NCBI GenBank assembly: GCA_019423685.1
Contig: JAHZAY010000004.1
Coordinates: 96,146 to 160,145 of the forward strand
DNA from: Clostridiales bacterium
GTDB lineage: Bacteria; Bacillota; Clostridia; Oscillospirales; Ruminococcaceae
Direction of reading: 5' to 3'
DNA length: 64,000 nucleotides
Shown: piece by piece, positions 16,301 through 24,546 of the stretch
Numbering within the stretch: position 1 is the stretch's first letter
How the letters are laid out: each line of letters opens with the position of its first letter
Notes under the pieces: generated by a model
The model's database searches: none
Told to the model about the DNA's origin: nothing
The model's input: the letters and a program-made list of their open reading frames with translations, nothing else
Program-made: the position numbers and the translations under genes

Positions 16301-18880
16301 ATGAAAATTCTGATTATTGGCGGCGTTGCTGCCGGTACAAAAGCTGCCGCAAAGTTAAAGCGCCAGCTCCCAGGTGCGGAAGTTACCGTCATCACAAAGG
16401 GCAAGGATATCTCCTATGCCGGCTGTGGCCTGCCGTACTATGTTGGCGGACTGATCCAGGAAAAGGAACAGCTCATCGTCAACACCCCCGCTAAATTTAC
16501 TGCTCTGACTGGGGCAAAAGTTCTCACCGAACGTGAGGTCACCCACCTCGACCCAGCATCCAAAACCCTCACCGCCAATAACCTGCGCACCGGTGCACAG
16601 GAATCGTATGATTTTGACGAGTGTGTCATCGCGTGCGGCGCTTCCTCCATCGTGCCTCCGCTGCCGGGTGTTTCCCTGCCGGGCGTCTTTACCATGCGCA
16701 CGCCACAGGATGCCATCGACCTGCGCGAGTTCCTCGCACAGTCCGGTGCAAAACGTGCTGTTGTAGCCGGAGGCGGCTTCATCGGCCTGGAAGTTGCGGA
16801 GAACCTGATGGTTCAGGGCCTGTCGGTTACTGTCATCGATATGGCAGACCAGATTATGCCGGGATTTGATCCGGATATGGCCGACTATGCAAAGCGCCAC
16901 CTCGAGTCTAAGGGAATTAAGGTTCGCCTGAACACCCGCCTGGAAGCAGTCCTCGGCGATGTACAGGCCACCGGTGTCAAGGTGCCGGATGGCGAGATCA
17001 AGGCTGATGTTGTCGTCCTCTCGCTGGGCATTCGTCCAAACACCGCCTTCTTGAAGGATACCGGCCTCGATATGATGCCAAACGGCACCATCGTGGTCGA
17101 TCACCAGATGAAAACCAACCTCGACCACATTTGGGCAGCTGGCGACTGTGCCTGCGTCACCAACCGCATCACCGGTGAGCGCGCATGGTCCCCGATGGGC
17201 TCTTCGGCCAATATGGAGGGCAGAACACTCGCAGAGGCATTGTCCGGCGAGGACAGCTCCTTCCCGGGCGTGCTCGGCACTGCTGTCGTCAAACTGCCTG
17301 AGCTCAACGGCGGCAAGACCGGTTTGAGCGAGCAGGCCGCTCAAAAGGCTGGTTTTGATGTCATTTCGACCACCATCGTCACCGACGACAAGGCACACTA
17401 TTATCCGGATGCCGGCCTGTTTATCATCAAGCTCATCGCCGATAAAGCTTCCCGCAAGCTTTTGGGTGTGCAGGTTCTGGGCAGCGGCGCCGTCGACAAG
17501 GTGACCGACGTCGGTGTTGTTGCGCTGACTATGGGCGCCACCGTCGACCAGCTGCAAAATATGGACATGGCGTATGCGCCTCCGTTCTCCACTGCAATCC
17601 ATCCGTTTGTCACGGCGATCAATGTCCTCAAGAACAAGATGGACGGCAAGGTAGACAGCTTTACCCCATTCGAATTTATGCAGGGCAAGGCAGAGGGCTA
17701 CCGCGTCATCGACACTGCCATCCTGCCAAAGGTTACTGGAGCACAGTATGTCGATCTGACTGCTGTCAACGGAGAGGTCAAGGGCCTTTCCAAGGATGAA
17801 AAACTGCTGCTGGTCTGCGACAAGGGCAAACGCGCATACCTGCTGCAAAATCGCCTGCGCCACTTTGGCTACACCAACACCAAGGTTCTGGAAGGTGGCT
17901 TGACCTTCAACCAGATGCCAAAGCAGCAGGGCAAGGTGACCATCAGCGATGAGGACATCAAGCGGGTAAAAGCTTGGGGCTTCCTCCACAACAAGGGCAC
18001 CGACTGCTTTAATGCGCGCATCATCACCCGAAACGGCAAGATCACCGCGGAGGAAAATCAGTGCATCACCGAGGCTGCAAGACTCTTCGGCAGCGGCGAC
18101 ATCGAGATGACCTCCCGACTGACCATCGAGATTCCGGGTGTACCGTACGACAAGATCGACGAGTTCCGCGCGTATGTCGCAGAATATGGTCTGGAAACGG
18201 GCGGTACCGGATCGAAGGTAAGACCGGTTGTCTCCTGCAAGGGCACAACCTGCCAGTACGGCCTGCTCGACAGCTTCGACCTGTCCCGCAAGATTCACGA
18301 CCGCTTCTATAAGGGCTATGAGTCGGTTAAACTGCCGCACAAATTTAAACTTGCTGTCGGCGGTTGCCCGAACAACTGCGTCAAACCAAACCTCAACGAC
18401 CTGGGTATTGTAGGACAGCGCATTCCGCAGTTTGAGGCAAGCCTCTGCCGCGGCTGTAAGGTCTGCCAGGTAGAAAATACCTGCCCGGTCGGCGCAGCAA
18501 AGGTTGTAGACGGCATGCTCAAGATCGATAAAGATATCTGCAACAACTGTGGCCGCTGCGTCACCAAGTGCCCATTCAAGGCAATGCCGGACGGCCAGTA
18601 TGGCTACCGCATCTATATCGGCGGACGTTGGGGCAAGAAGGTTGCACAGGGCAGACCGCTGGATCCGGTGTTCACCTCCGAAGAGGAAGTCATGAGCATC
18701 ATCGAGAAGGCAATCCTGCTGTTCCGCGAACAGGGCAAGACCGGCGAGCGCTTCTCGGATACCATCGAGAGATTGGGCTTTGAGAATGTTCAGCAGCAGC
18801 TGCTCAGCGACGACATCCTCGCACGCAAGGATGAGATCCTCGGCGCCAAACTTCACCTGGTTGGCGGCGCAACCTGCTAA
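16301..18880 (+). CDS. CoA-disulfide reductase / rhodanese / siroheme reductase / ferredoxin fusion
   Basis: An 859-residue multidomain flavoprotein. Residues 1 to about 440 are a CoA-disulfide-reductase-like pyridine nucleotide oxidoreductase: GGVAAGTKAAAKL for FAD, the redox cysteine in SYAGCGLPYYVGG, GGGFIGLEVAE for NAD(P)H and the C-terminal dimerisation domain. Next is a rhodanese-like domain (LLVCDKGKRAYLL). From about 560 a nitrite/sulfite-reductase hemoprotein module has C-x4-C (SCKGTTC, about 646-651) and GGCPNNC (about 689-693), the siroheme/4Fe-4S ligands. Last are two 4Fe-4S ferredoxin motifs (CRGCKVCQVENTCP, CNNCGRCVTKCP). ATG 16301 is preferred over the adjoining TTG because of GAGAGG. 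Probably reduces polysulfide, persulfide or sulfite; the substrate is inferred. Confidence 0.88.
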   Translation: MKILIIGGVAAGTKAAAKLKRQLPGAEVTVITKGKDISYAGCGLPYYVGGLIQEKEQLIVNTPAKFTALTGAKVLTEREVTHLDPASKTLTANNLRTGAQESYDFDECVIACGASSIVPPLPGVSLPGVFTMRTPQDAIDLREFLAQSGAKRAVVAGGGFIGLEVAENLMVQGLSVTVIDMADQIMPGFDPDMADYAKRHLESKGIKVRLNTRLEAVLGDVQATGVKVPDGEIKADVVVLSLGIRPNTAFLKDTGLDMMPNGTIVVDHQMKTNLDHIWAAGDCACVTNRITGERAWSPMGSSANMEGRTLAEALSGEDSSFPGVLGTAVVKLPELNGGKTGLSEQAAQKAGFDVISTTIVTDDKAHYYPDAGLFIIKLIADKASRKLLGVQVLGSGAVDKVTDVGVVALTMGATVDQLQNMDMAYAPPFSTAIHPFVTAINVLKNKMDGKVDSFTPFEFMQGKAEGYRVIDTAILPKVTGAQYVDLTAVNGEVKGLSKDEKLLLVCDKGKRAYLLQNRLRHFGYTNTKVLEGGLTFNQMPKQQGKVTISDEDIKRVKAWGFLHNKGTDCFNARIITRNGKITAEENQCITEAARLFGSGDIEMTSRLTIEIPGVPYDKIDEFRAYVAEYGLETGGTGSKVRPVVSCKGTTCQYGLLDSFDLSRKIHDRFYKGYESVKLPHKFKLAVGGCPNNCVKPNLNDLGIVGQRIPQFEASLCRGCKVCQVENTCPVGAAKVVDGMLKIDKDICNNCGRCVTKCPFKAMPDGQYGYRIYIGGRWGKKVAQGRPLDPVFTSEEEVMSIIEKAILLFREQGKTGERFSDTIERLGFENVQQQLLSDDILARKDEILGAKLHLVGGATC

Positions 18881-18911
18881 TCGATTTTAGGCAATACACT
18901 TTTATAAAAAT

Positions 18912-18946
18912 GCAAAGGGAGATGGCGGTCAGCCTTCTCCCTTTGC
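18912..18946 (+). terminator. Hairpin after the CoADR fusion gene
   Basis: GCAAAGGGAGA and TCTCCCTTTGC form an 11-bp stem with a 13-base loop; only a weak pyrimidine-rich tail follows, so termination may be partial. Confidence 0.6.
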
Positions 18947-19004
18947 TGTATTCTTCCCCTTGCTGCACTTGCCTTTTTTGTATTTGCAGGAAAGGGGAGA
19001 TGGA

Positions 19005-20096
19005 TTGAGTAAAAAAAGGAGGCTTTGCACCGTGGAATTGGCATTGCCCTTGCTGCAACAGCTCCTCTCCCTTGCCAAAGAGGAGGATCTGGTCGTATTG
19101 GACCGCTTCTTTGCCTTGGAGGATGGTCGGGAGGTGCAGCTGCTCGGATTTCTGCCGCCGGAGGAAGCAGGACAGCAGCCGCAGTTGCTAGCACTGACCT
19201 TTGACCGCAGGGCCTGGGAGGAGGACTGGGAGTTAGAATGTCCACATCCCCACCGCAGGGCGCCGGCTACCCACCGCCAACAGCTCATCCAAGAGGAACA
19301 GACCTTGGAGCGCCCTACCCTCATCGACCAGGTTGATTCTGTTGCCGTGGGGACACACATGGTGGAGGTCACCGGCAGCAGTGCAGACAGCATCGGTCAA
19401 GAGCAGCTGCTGCTCATTGCGCGCTTTGTCAAGGCTGGGCTGAAGGCGGATAAGCTGGGCGGCACTTTTGCACACCAGTATCTGCACCGGCTGACGCTGG
19501 CACCTCCCTGGAATGAACTGTTGCCGCAGCTCTCCCATCTTGCCCGTTGTGCGTCCGAGCCGGTGCGCCTGATTGCGGCAGATACCACCCAAAGGGTTGC
19601 GGCGCACAAGCGGATGACCCTCTCGGTGGGTATGCGGGAGAGGGAATACCGCTGTGTGCTGCCGGATCGAGAGCATCGGTTTTGGGTGGAGCAGGTGCAG
19701 CTGTATGACCCGTGGGCACAGCAGAGGGAGTGCATCGAACAGTGGAGGGAGAGGGGAAGGTATACCCCGCAGCAGCTTGCACAGATACAGCGGGAGTTGG
19801 AGGAGCAGCTTGTCAATCTCTGTCCTCCCGGCAGGTTGCTGCCGATGATCCTTTATGAGAGCTTGCAGGACATCCAGTTGGATTTCTATGACCGGGAGTA
19901 TCTGAACAGTCCGCCAGATGTGGGAAATCAAAGCGGCACCCTTGCGGTGGCTGCCGGGGGACAAGAGGTGGGCCCGCACGGGCATCGCTTGCGCTATTGT
20001 CTTTTGCAAACCCCGGTGACACCGGACACACGGCAGGTAAAGGCTGAACTGCTCTTTGCCTGGCTGCCCCAAAAAGGTCGGGAGATTGCGTTATAA
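19005..20096 (+). CDS. Unrecognised protein, 363 residues
   Basis: I do not recognise this family. The protein is soluble-looking, rich in Gln, Leu and Arg, with no signal peptide or membrane segment. A central stretch (IAADTTQRVAAHKRMTLSVGMREREYRCVLPDREHRFWVEQV) looks like beta structure, and RYTPQQLAQIQRELEEQL is helical. TTG at 19005 is chosen as start because AGGAAAGGGGAG ends eight bases before it; the upstream frame to 18960 has no ribosome site. Codon use resembles its neighbours. Closely bounded by terminators on both sides, so it is probably transcribed alone or with the gene upstream. Confidence 0.7.
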   Translation: MSKKRRLCTVELALPLLQQLLSLAKEEDLVVLDRFFALEDGREVQLLGFLPPEEAGQQPQLLALTFDRRAWEEDWELECPHPHRRAPATHRQQLIQEEQTLERPTLIDQVDSVAVGTHMVEVTGSSADSIGQEQLLLIARFVKAGLKADKLGGTFAHQYLHRLTLAPPWNELLPQLSHLARCASEPVRLIAADTTQRVAAHKRMTLSVGMREREYRCVLPDREHRFWVEQVQLYDPWAQQRECIEQWRERGRYTPQQLAQIQRELEEQLVNLCPPGRLLPMILYESLQDIQLDFYDREYLNSPPDVGNQSGTLAVAAGGQEVGPHGHRLRYCLLQTPVTPDTRQVKAELLFAWLPQKGREIAL

Positions 20097-20097
20097 C

Positions 20098-20135
20098 AAA
20101 AAAGGGAGGACAGCATTGCTGTCCTCCCTTTTTTT
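20098..20135. terminator. Bidirectional terminator
   Basis: AAAAAGGGAGGACAGC and GCTGTCCTCCCTTTTT form a near-perfect stem around a tiny loop, shared by the convergent genes. Confidence 0.92.
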
Positions 20136-21159
20136 AGTCTTGTGGGAAAAAGACCGCCCCGCTTGTATCCAAAAAGCAGTGCAGCTGCTGACCTTCCCGC
20201 AGTGCAGAGGGGCTGTCGTAGGATTTTTCAAAACGCAGTTGCTCGTGACGGAAGGTCGCCACGGTGCGCGCACCCTCGTACCGCAGCGATTCTACCACGA
20301 CCAAAAAGTCGCCGGGCTGTTCGGGGTGCAGGGCATAGGAGCGCAGCATGAGGGTGTAGTCTCCGTCGGCAAGGGAATGAGGGGCCGCAATGGCAATTCC
20401 CTTTGCGTTGCTGTAAAATTGGTGCTGATGGATTGTACCGGACAGATAGGTGCAGTTGCCGAAATAGTCCGCCACGCTGCGGCTCACCGGCTGTTCATAT
20501 ACCTGTTGCGGGGTGTCGCACTGTGCAATGCTCCCGTCAAACATTACCGCCACGCGATCGGCCATCGAGAGTGCCTCCGAGCGGTCGTGAGTCACCAAAA
20601 TGGTGGTCATCTTCAAACTGCGGTGCAGCTGCAAAACCAGCGCGCGCATCTCCTCCCGCAGGTTTTCATCCAGCGCAGAAAAGGGTTCATCCAGCAGCAA
20701 AACTTTCGGCTTTGCAGCAAGGGCGCGCGCCAGGGCGACGCGCTGCTGCTGGCCGCCGGAGAGTTTATCCACCCGTCGGGAGCTGTAGTCGAGCATCTGT
20801 ACCTTCTGCAAAAATTCTTTGGCGGTTTCGAGCCGCTGGGCCTTGGGAATCCGCTGCATTTTCAGCGGGAAAGCCACATTTTCCAGCACGCTCATATTGG
20901 GAAACAGCCGCATGTCCTGAAACAGGATGACTGTCGGCCGCTTGTGTACTGGCGTATGGGTGATGTCCTGTCCAGCTAGCAGGATGGAGCCGGACTGTAC
21001 CGGGTGGATGCCCGCAATGGATTTGAGCAGGGTGCTCTTTCCGCAGCCCGATGGCCCCAGCAGGGAGAGAAACTCTCCTTCGCGTACCTCCAGGGAGAGT
21101 GTATGCAGGATCGTTTCTCCCTGCAATGATACGGTGACCTTGTCAATTTTCAGCAGCAT
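20134..21159 (-). CDS. ABC importer ATP-binding protein (YnjBCD/PotA type)
   Basis: A 341-residue nucleotide-binding subunit for the importer encoded just upstream. Walker A is GPSGCGKST, the Q loop region is VILFQDMRLFPNMSV, the ABC signature LSGGQQQRVALARALAA, Walker B VLLLDEPFSALD, and the switch histidine is in LVTHDRSEA. After residue 240 there is an extra regulatory TOBE-like domain, as in the spermidine, iron and thiosulfate importers. Its start overlaps the upstream permease by 17 bases and has GAAAGGAGG ahead of it, showing translational coupling. Confidence 0.93.
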   Translation of the reverse strand: MLLKIDKVTVSLQGETILHTLSLEVREGEFLSLLGPSGCGKSTLLKSIAGIHPVQSGSILLAGQDITHTPVHKRPTVILFQDMRLFPNMSVLENVAFPLKMQRIPKAQRLETAKEFLQKVQMLDYSSRRVDKLSGGQQQRVALARALAAKPKVLLLDEPFSALDENLREEMRALVLQLHRSLKMTTILVTHDRSEALSMADRVAVMFDGSIAQCDTPQQVYEQPVSRSVADYFGNCTYLSGTIHQHQFYSNAKGIAIAAPHSLADGDYTLMLRSYALHPEQPGDFLVVVESLRYEGARTVATFRHEQLRFEKSYDSPSALREGQQLHCFLDTSGAVFFPQD

Positions 21160-21955
21160 CGCCGCTACCTCCTTTCAAACAGCGGTGAATCAATCCCTCA
21201 AAAATGAGGAAGATCAGCAGAGCGCTTCCAATAAATGCCGCAGAATAGATCGACGAGAGCGCGCGGTCACCGCTCTGGATGTAGGGCACCAGCACCAGTG
21301 CAATGGTCTTGATGCGGCCGCCGCCTGCCATCAGGGTGGTGAAGTACTGGCTGTAGGAGATGATAAACGCCATGCTAAAAGAGGAAAAGATTCCCGGCAG
21401 CAGGGCAGGAAAGCTGACCTCCCAAAAGGCGCGCAGCGGCGTTGCGCCAAGCACCGCAGCCTGTTCCTCGAGTCGGCTTCCCAGGGCGCGGGTGAGGTCG
21501 GTGAGAAGGGAGGCCGAATAGGGGACGCAGCAGATCAGGTGCACCAATATTACCCCGGGGATGGTGTCTGAAAGGCCCAGACGAATCAGGGTGATCTGAA
21601 TGCCCATGGCAAACACCGTAGCAGGTACCAAAAGCGGCAAAAAGGTGCCAAAACGGATGAGCCACTTCCCGCGAAACGAGTACAGTTCGGTTGCGCGGGC
21701 TGTCAGGATGCCGGTTGCCGTGCTCAATAGCGCCACCGCCGCCGACAGCGCGATGCTGCTGCCCAACAGCTGTGGCAGCTTGGCCGAACCGAACAGCAGT
21801 TCCTCGATTGTGCGCAGCGTCAGGCTTTGAGGCAAAAGATTGGGCCAGGGCCAGCGCCCGGTGACGCTCCACAATAGCAGTACGGCGCATGGAATCAGGA
21901 TGATTGCCGCCGAGAGCAGCAGTACCAGGCGCAAAAAAAGGTGGCGGTTATACAT
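21143..21955 (-). CDS. ABC importer permease (second)
   Basis: About 270 residues with six hydrophobic segments, a type I importer permease. The EAA loop that docks on the ATPase reads EEQAAVLGATPLRAFWEVSFP. The start at 21955 is set by GGGAGGGAACG; it overlaps the first permease's end by 8 bases. With its partner it would form the heterodimeric membrane channel of the YnjB-type importer. Confidence 0.9.
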   Translation of the reverse strand: MYNRHLFLRLVLLLSAAIILIPCAVLLLWSVTGRWPWPNLLPQSLTLRTIEELLFGSAKLPQLLGSSIALSAAVALLSTATGILTARATELYSFRGKWLIRFGTFLPLLVPATVFAMGIQITLIRLGLSDTIPGVILVHLICCVPYSASLLTDLTRALGSRLEEQAAVLGATPLRAFWEVSFPALLPGIFSSFSMAFIISYSQYFTTLMAGGGRIKTIALVLVPYIQSGDRALSSIYSAAFIGSALLIFLIFEGLIHRCLKGGSGDAAEN

Positions 21956-22823
21956 GGACGTTCCCTCCCAGCTTTTTTGCAAGGCGATGGGTGAGCAGCG
22001 CATACACCAGCGCCATCGCGCAGGATAGCAAAAGGATGATCCCGTTCATCGCCATGGCGTAGGGGCGGTCGAGCAGGTCCGGACTCTGATAGGTCAGATA
22101 GGCCTGTACGGGTAGGGCTTTGGGCAGGGTGCTGCCGAGCAAAAAGGGCAGTTCATATCCTCCAAAGGCAAAGATGAAGATGATGAGGAAAGCCTTGAGG
22201 ATAGCGGGGAGCGACAGCGGCAGGGTGATGGAAAAGAAGCTGCGCACAGCAGATGCGCCAAGATTTTGCGCTGCCTCCCCCAAGGTGGAGCGGACACTTG
22301 CCATCAGCGCAAGCACAAAGTAGGCGACAAACGGAATCTCTTTCCAAAGATAGGCCAGGATCGCCCCGGTGTAGGAGGAGGTGTATAAAAGCTGCGGAAA
22401 CTGCGCGTAGTCGTCGATCAGCCCAAATGCAAAGCAAAGCCGCGCGATCAGTCCGGTTTGAGATAACAGGTTGACAGCGAACACTGCCACCACGGCATGA
22501 GGGGTGAGGATGGGCAGGCGGATGAGGTAATAGAGCGGGCTATTGCGCTTGGCAGATTGAATCAGCGCAAAGCACAGCAGCACACCGAAGATGCTGGCAA
22601 GGACAGCGGAGAGCAGCGCGATGCGCAGGCTCACCAGCATCGCAGCGGAAAATTCCGGCTGTGTCAGGATGTCGAGGTAATAGCGCAGCGTCGGTTCGGT
22701 GAGGCCGAAGGCAGGGATTATCCCAAGGCTTTGCAGCGCGACGTTCCAGATGGCCAGCAGCAACAGCGCCGTAATGATCAGAAAGGGCAGCAGGAGCAGT
22801 GGGAGCATTTTTTTGTTGTACAT
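21948..22823 (-). CDS. ABC importer permease (first)
   Basis: About 291 residues, six hydrophobic segments, start at 22823 with AAAGGAGAG ahead. The EAA motif is GEAAQNLGASAVRSFFSITLP. The frame extends upstream to 23066, but that part carries no ribosome site and covers an inverted repeat. In E. coli the corresponding YnjC is one double-length permease; here the two halves are separate genes, as in other type I importers. Confidence 0.9.
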   Translation of the reverse strand: MYNKKMLPLLLLPFLIITALLLLAIWNVALQSLGIIPAFGLTEPTLRYYLDILTQPEFSAAMLVSLRIALLSAVLASIFGVLLCFALIQSAKRNSPLYYLIRLPILTPHAVVAVFAVNLLSQTGLIARLCFAFGLIDDYAQFPQLLYTSSYTGAILAYLWKEIPFVAYFVLALMASVRSTLGEAAQNLGASAVRSFFSITLPLSLPAILKAFLIIFIFAFGGYELPFLLGSTLPKALPVQAYLTYQSPDLLDRPYAMAMNGIILLLSCAMALVYALLTHRLAKKLGGNVHV

Positions 22824-22898
22824 CGGATCTCTCCTTTGGGTGGCAGATGGGCAAAAACTTTTGGATAAGGGCGCTGTTTTGGACAGCTTGACAGCAGA

Positions 22899-22950
22899 AT
22901 GGGCACGCATCACCTGACCGCTAATTGGGCCAGGGCATCGGCGTGCCCAT
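22899..22950. repeat. Inverted repeat between binding-protein and permease genes
   Basis: ATGGGCACGC (22899-22908) and GCGTGCCCAT (22941-22950) are perfect 10-bp arms with a 32-base loop. No T run follows, so it is not a terminator. Its place, just after the binding-protein gene, fits an mRNA-stabilising hairpin that raises binding-protein levels above the permeases. Confidence 0.65.
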
Positions 22951-23084
22951 AGGGAAAAAAGGTGGGTCAAACAGTGCGCAGCAAACTTGATAAATGGTAC
23001 AAAATAAGCCCATACTAGTTGCAGCATAAAAAGATCATACCGCCAGCAGCTTGGAAAGTCAAGCACAAAACGGCGCGCAGGGAG

Positions 23085-24308
23085 CTATTTGCCGACAACC
23101 TCGTCAAGCCAGATCTCCTCGATGATGGGGACAAGGTTTGCGGGCATTTCGGGCAGGCGATGGGAGAGCAGATCGGCCTGCGAAAGGACGCCTTCGCCCA
23201 GATCGACGGCATCGAAGGCCGCCTTTTCTTGGTCGCTGAGCTTGTCGTAGCTGACAACCGGCAGTTCGCGCAGCTGCTCATATTGGGTCAGCTGCATGTC
23301 GGCAGAGAGGATGGCGTTGATGACCACCATGGCGCCAGCTTTGTTTGGGGAGTTGAAGGCGATCGCCATGTAGTTTGTGTTGCCGATGGTGCCGTTGTCA
23401 AAGACAAAGGTGCGGGTGGTGTCGGCATAGGTTCCTTCCGCAATGCCGGTGGCGACGCTGAAGGGGCTGTAGCTCATGTTCAGCACAACCTCTCCGTCCG
23501 AAAACATCGCGTCCAGCGCAGTGGAGGATTCCGGAAAGGTCTTTCCTTCGTTCCAGAGGTATGGGTTTAATTCGCGCAGATATTCCAGCGCCGGTTCGAT
23601 GGCTGCCTTGACGGCGTCGTAATCCGGCTGCATGTCCTGAAACTGCTCCCAACCACACAGTTCATAGATGATGTTGCGCACAAAGGCGCTGCCGGTGAAA
23701 TCGGGCAGTGCGGGGTAGGTGACCTTTCCCGGATATTGCTTGCAGAAGTCCAGCAGCTCCTGAGCCGATGCAGGCTCTTCCGGTGTGACGGCGCTGTCGT
23801 GAAAGAGAACCACTTGTGCCTTGGCGTAAGGGGCTTCATACCCCTCAATGGGCATGCAGAAATCGTTGAGGGTTTCTGGGTCGGTCAGGTCGACATAGTT
23901 TTCCATGTTGGGCAGTTTGTCGGTGAAGGGACCGTACAGCAGGCCGTTGTCCTTGGCCGAGTAGAAGTTCTCACCGTTGATCCAGATCATGTCGATGCTT
24001 CCAGAGGTGCTGTTTGCCTGCTTTTCGCCCGAGAGCTTGGAGAGAATGTCGTTGATGTCCATCCCGACAACTTCCAGTGTGATGTCATAGTTTTCTTTCA
24101 CATAGTCGGCGACGGTGGTGTTGAGCCAGTTGTTTCGGTTTTCGTCTCCGCCCCATCCGTAAAAGGTGACGGTGGTGCCGCGCGCAGCCTCTACAATCTC
24201 GTCCCATTCGGCGCTGGCCAGGTCCAGATCAGCGCTCTCCTGTTTGGAGCAACCTGTAAAACACAGCAGCGTCGCAAAGACAAGCAAGAGGGAAAGCAGT
24301 TTTTTCAT
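23085..24308 (-). CDS. ABC importer substrate-binding lipoprotein, YnjB-like
   Basis: A 407-residue extracellular solute-binding protein anchored by lipid: signal MKKLLSLLLVFATLLCFTGC with the lipobox cysteine at 20. The mature protein opens with TTVTFYGWGGDENRN, and contains GSIDMIWINGENFYSAKDNG and LLYGPFTDKLPN, closely resembling the E. coli YnjB family rather than sugar- or polyamine-binding proteins. The YnjB ligand is not established. It is the first gene of the minus-strand importer operon, divergent from a nucleoside hydrolase, which suggests a nucleoside or a compound derived from one. Confidence 0.9.
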   Translation of the reverse strand: MKKLLSLLLVFATLLCFTGCSKQESADLDLASAEWDEIVEAARGTTVTFYGWGGDENRNNWLNTTVADYVKENYDITLEVVGMDINDILSKLSGEKQANSTSGSIDMIWINGENFYSAKDNGLLYGPFTDKLPNMENYVDLTDPETLNDFCMPIEGYEAPYAKAQVVLFHDSAVTPEEPASAQELLDFCKQYPGKVTYPALPDFTGSAFVRNIIYELCGWEQFQDMQPDYDAVKAAIEPALEYLRELNPYLWNEGKTFPESSTALDAMFSDGEVVLNMSYSPFSVATGIAEGTYADTTRTFVFDNGTIGNTNYMAIAFNSPNKAGAMVVINAILSADMQLTQYEQLRELPVVSYDKLSDQEKAAFDAVDLGEGVLSQADLLSHRLPEMPANLVPIIEEIWLDEVVGK

Positions 24309-24373
24309 AAGTTGAAATTCTCCTTTTTTAGGTTTGCTAAAATTACCTTGTGTGATATGTTTGTTTTATGAAT

Positions 24374-24516
24374 ATTTTAGATGATGGGTGGGGAGGTTGT
24401 CAAGCAAAGGCGGTTTATCTAGGTCAACACATTGAGAAAATCAATGACAGATGCCAAAATCAGAAAAAAGTTTCATAGCTTCAAGACTTGCCAACCAGGC
24501 GGGGATAGGATATAGT
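24374..24516. promoter_or_regulatory. Divergent promoters of importer and hydrolase operons
   Basis: Minus strand: TTGACA (24403-24398), 18-base spacer, TAAAAT (24379-24374). Plus strand: TTGCCA (24488-24493), 17-base spacer, TATAGT (24511-24516). Between them CATTGA-N5-TCAATG (24430-24446) is a dyad that fits the T-N11-A rule for LysR-type regulators; a LysR gene closes the plus-strand run at 28183. Confidence 0.65.
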
Positions 24517-24546
24517 AGGAATGATGAAGAGGAGGAAACAACCAAA

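Noticed and set aside
16355..18856. 833-codon open frame on the minus strand
   Set aside because: Antisense to the CoADR fusion gene, without ribosome site or recognisable motif.
22899..22950. Possible TPP- or other riboswitch in the importer operon
   Set aside because: The loop has a CUGG...GGUCAGGUGAUG look but lacks the CUGAGA and other required blocks of the thiamine aptamer; treated as a plain inverted repeat.
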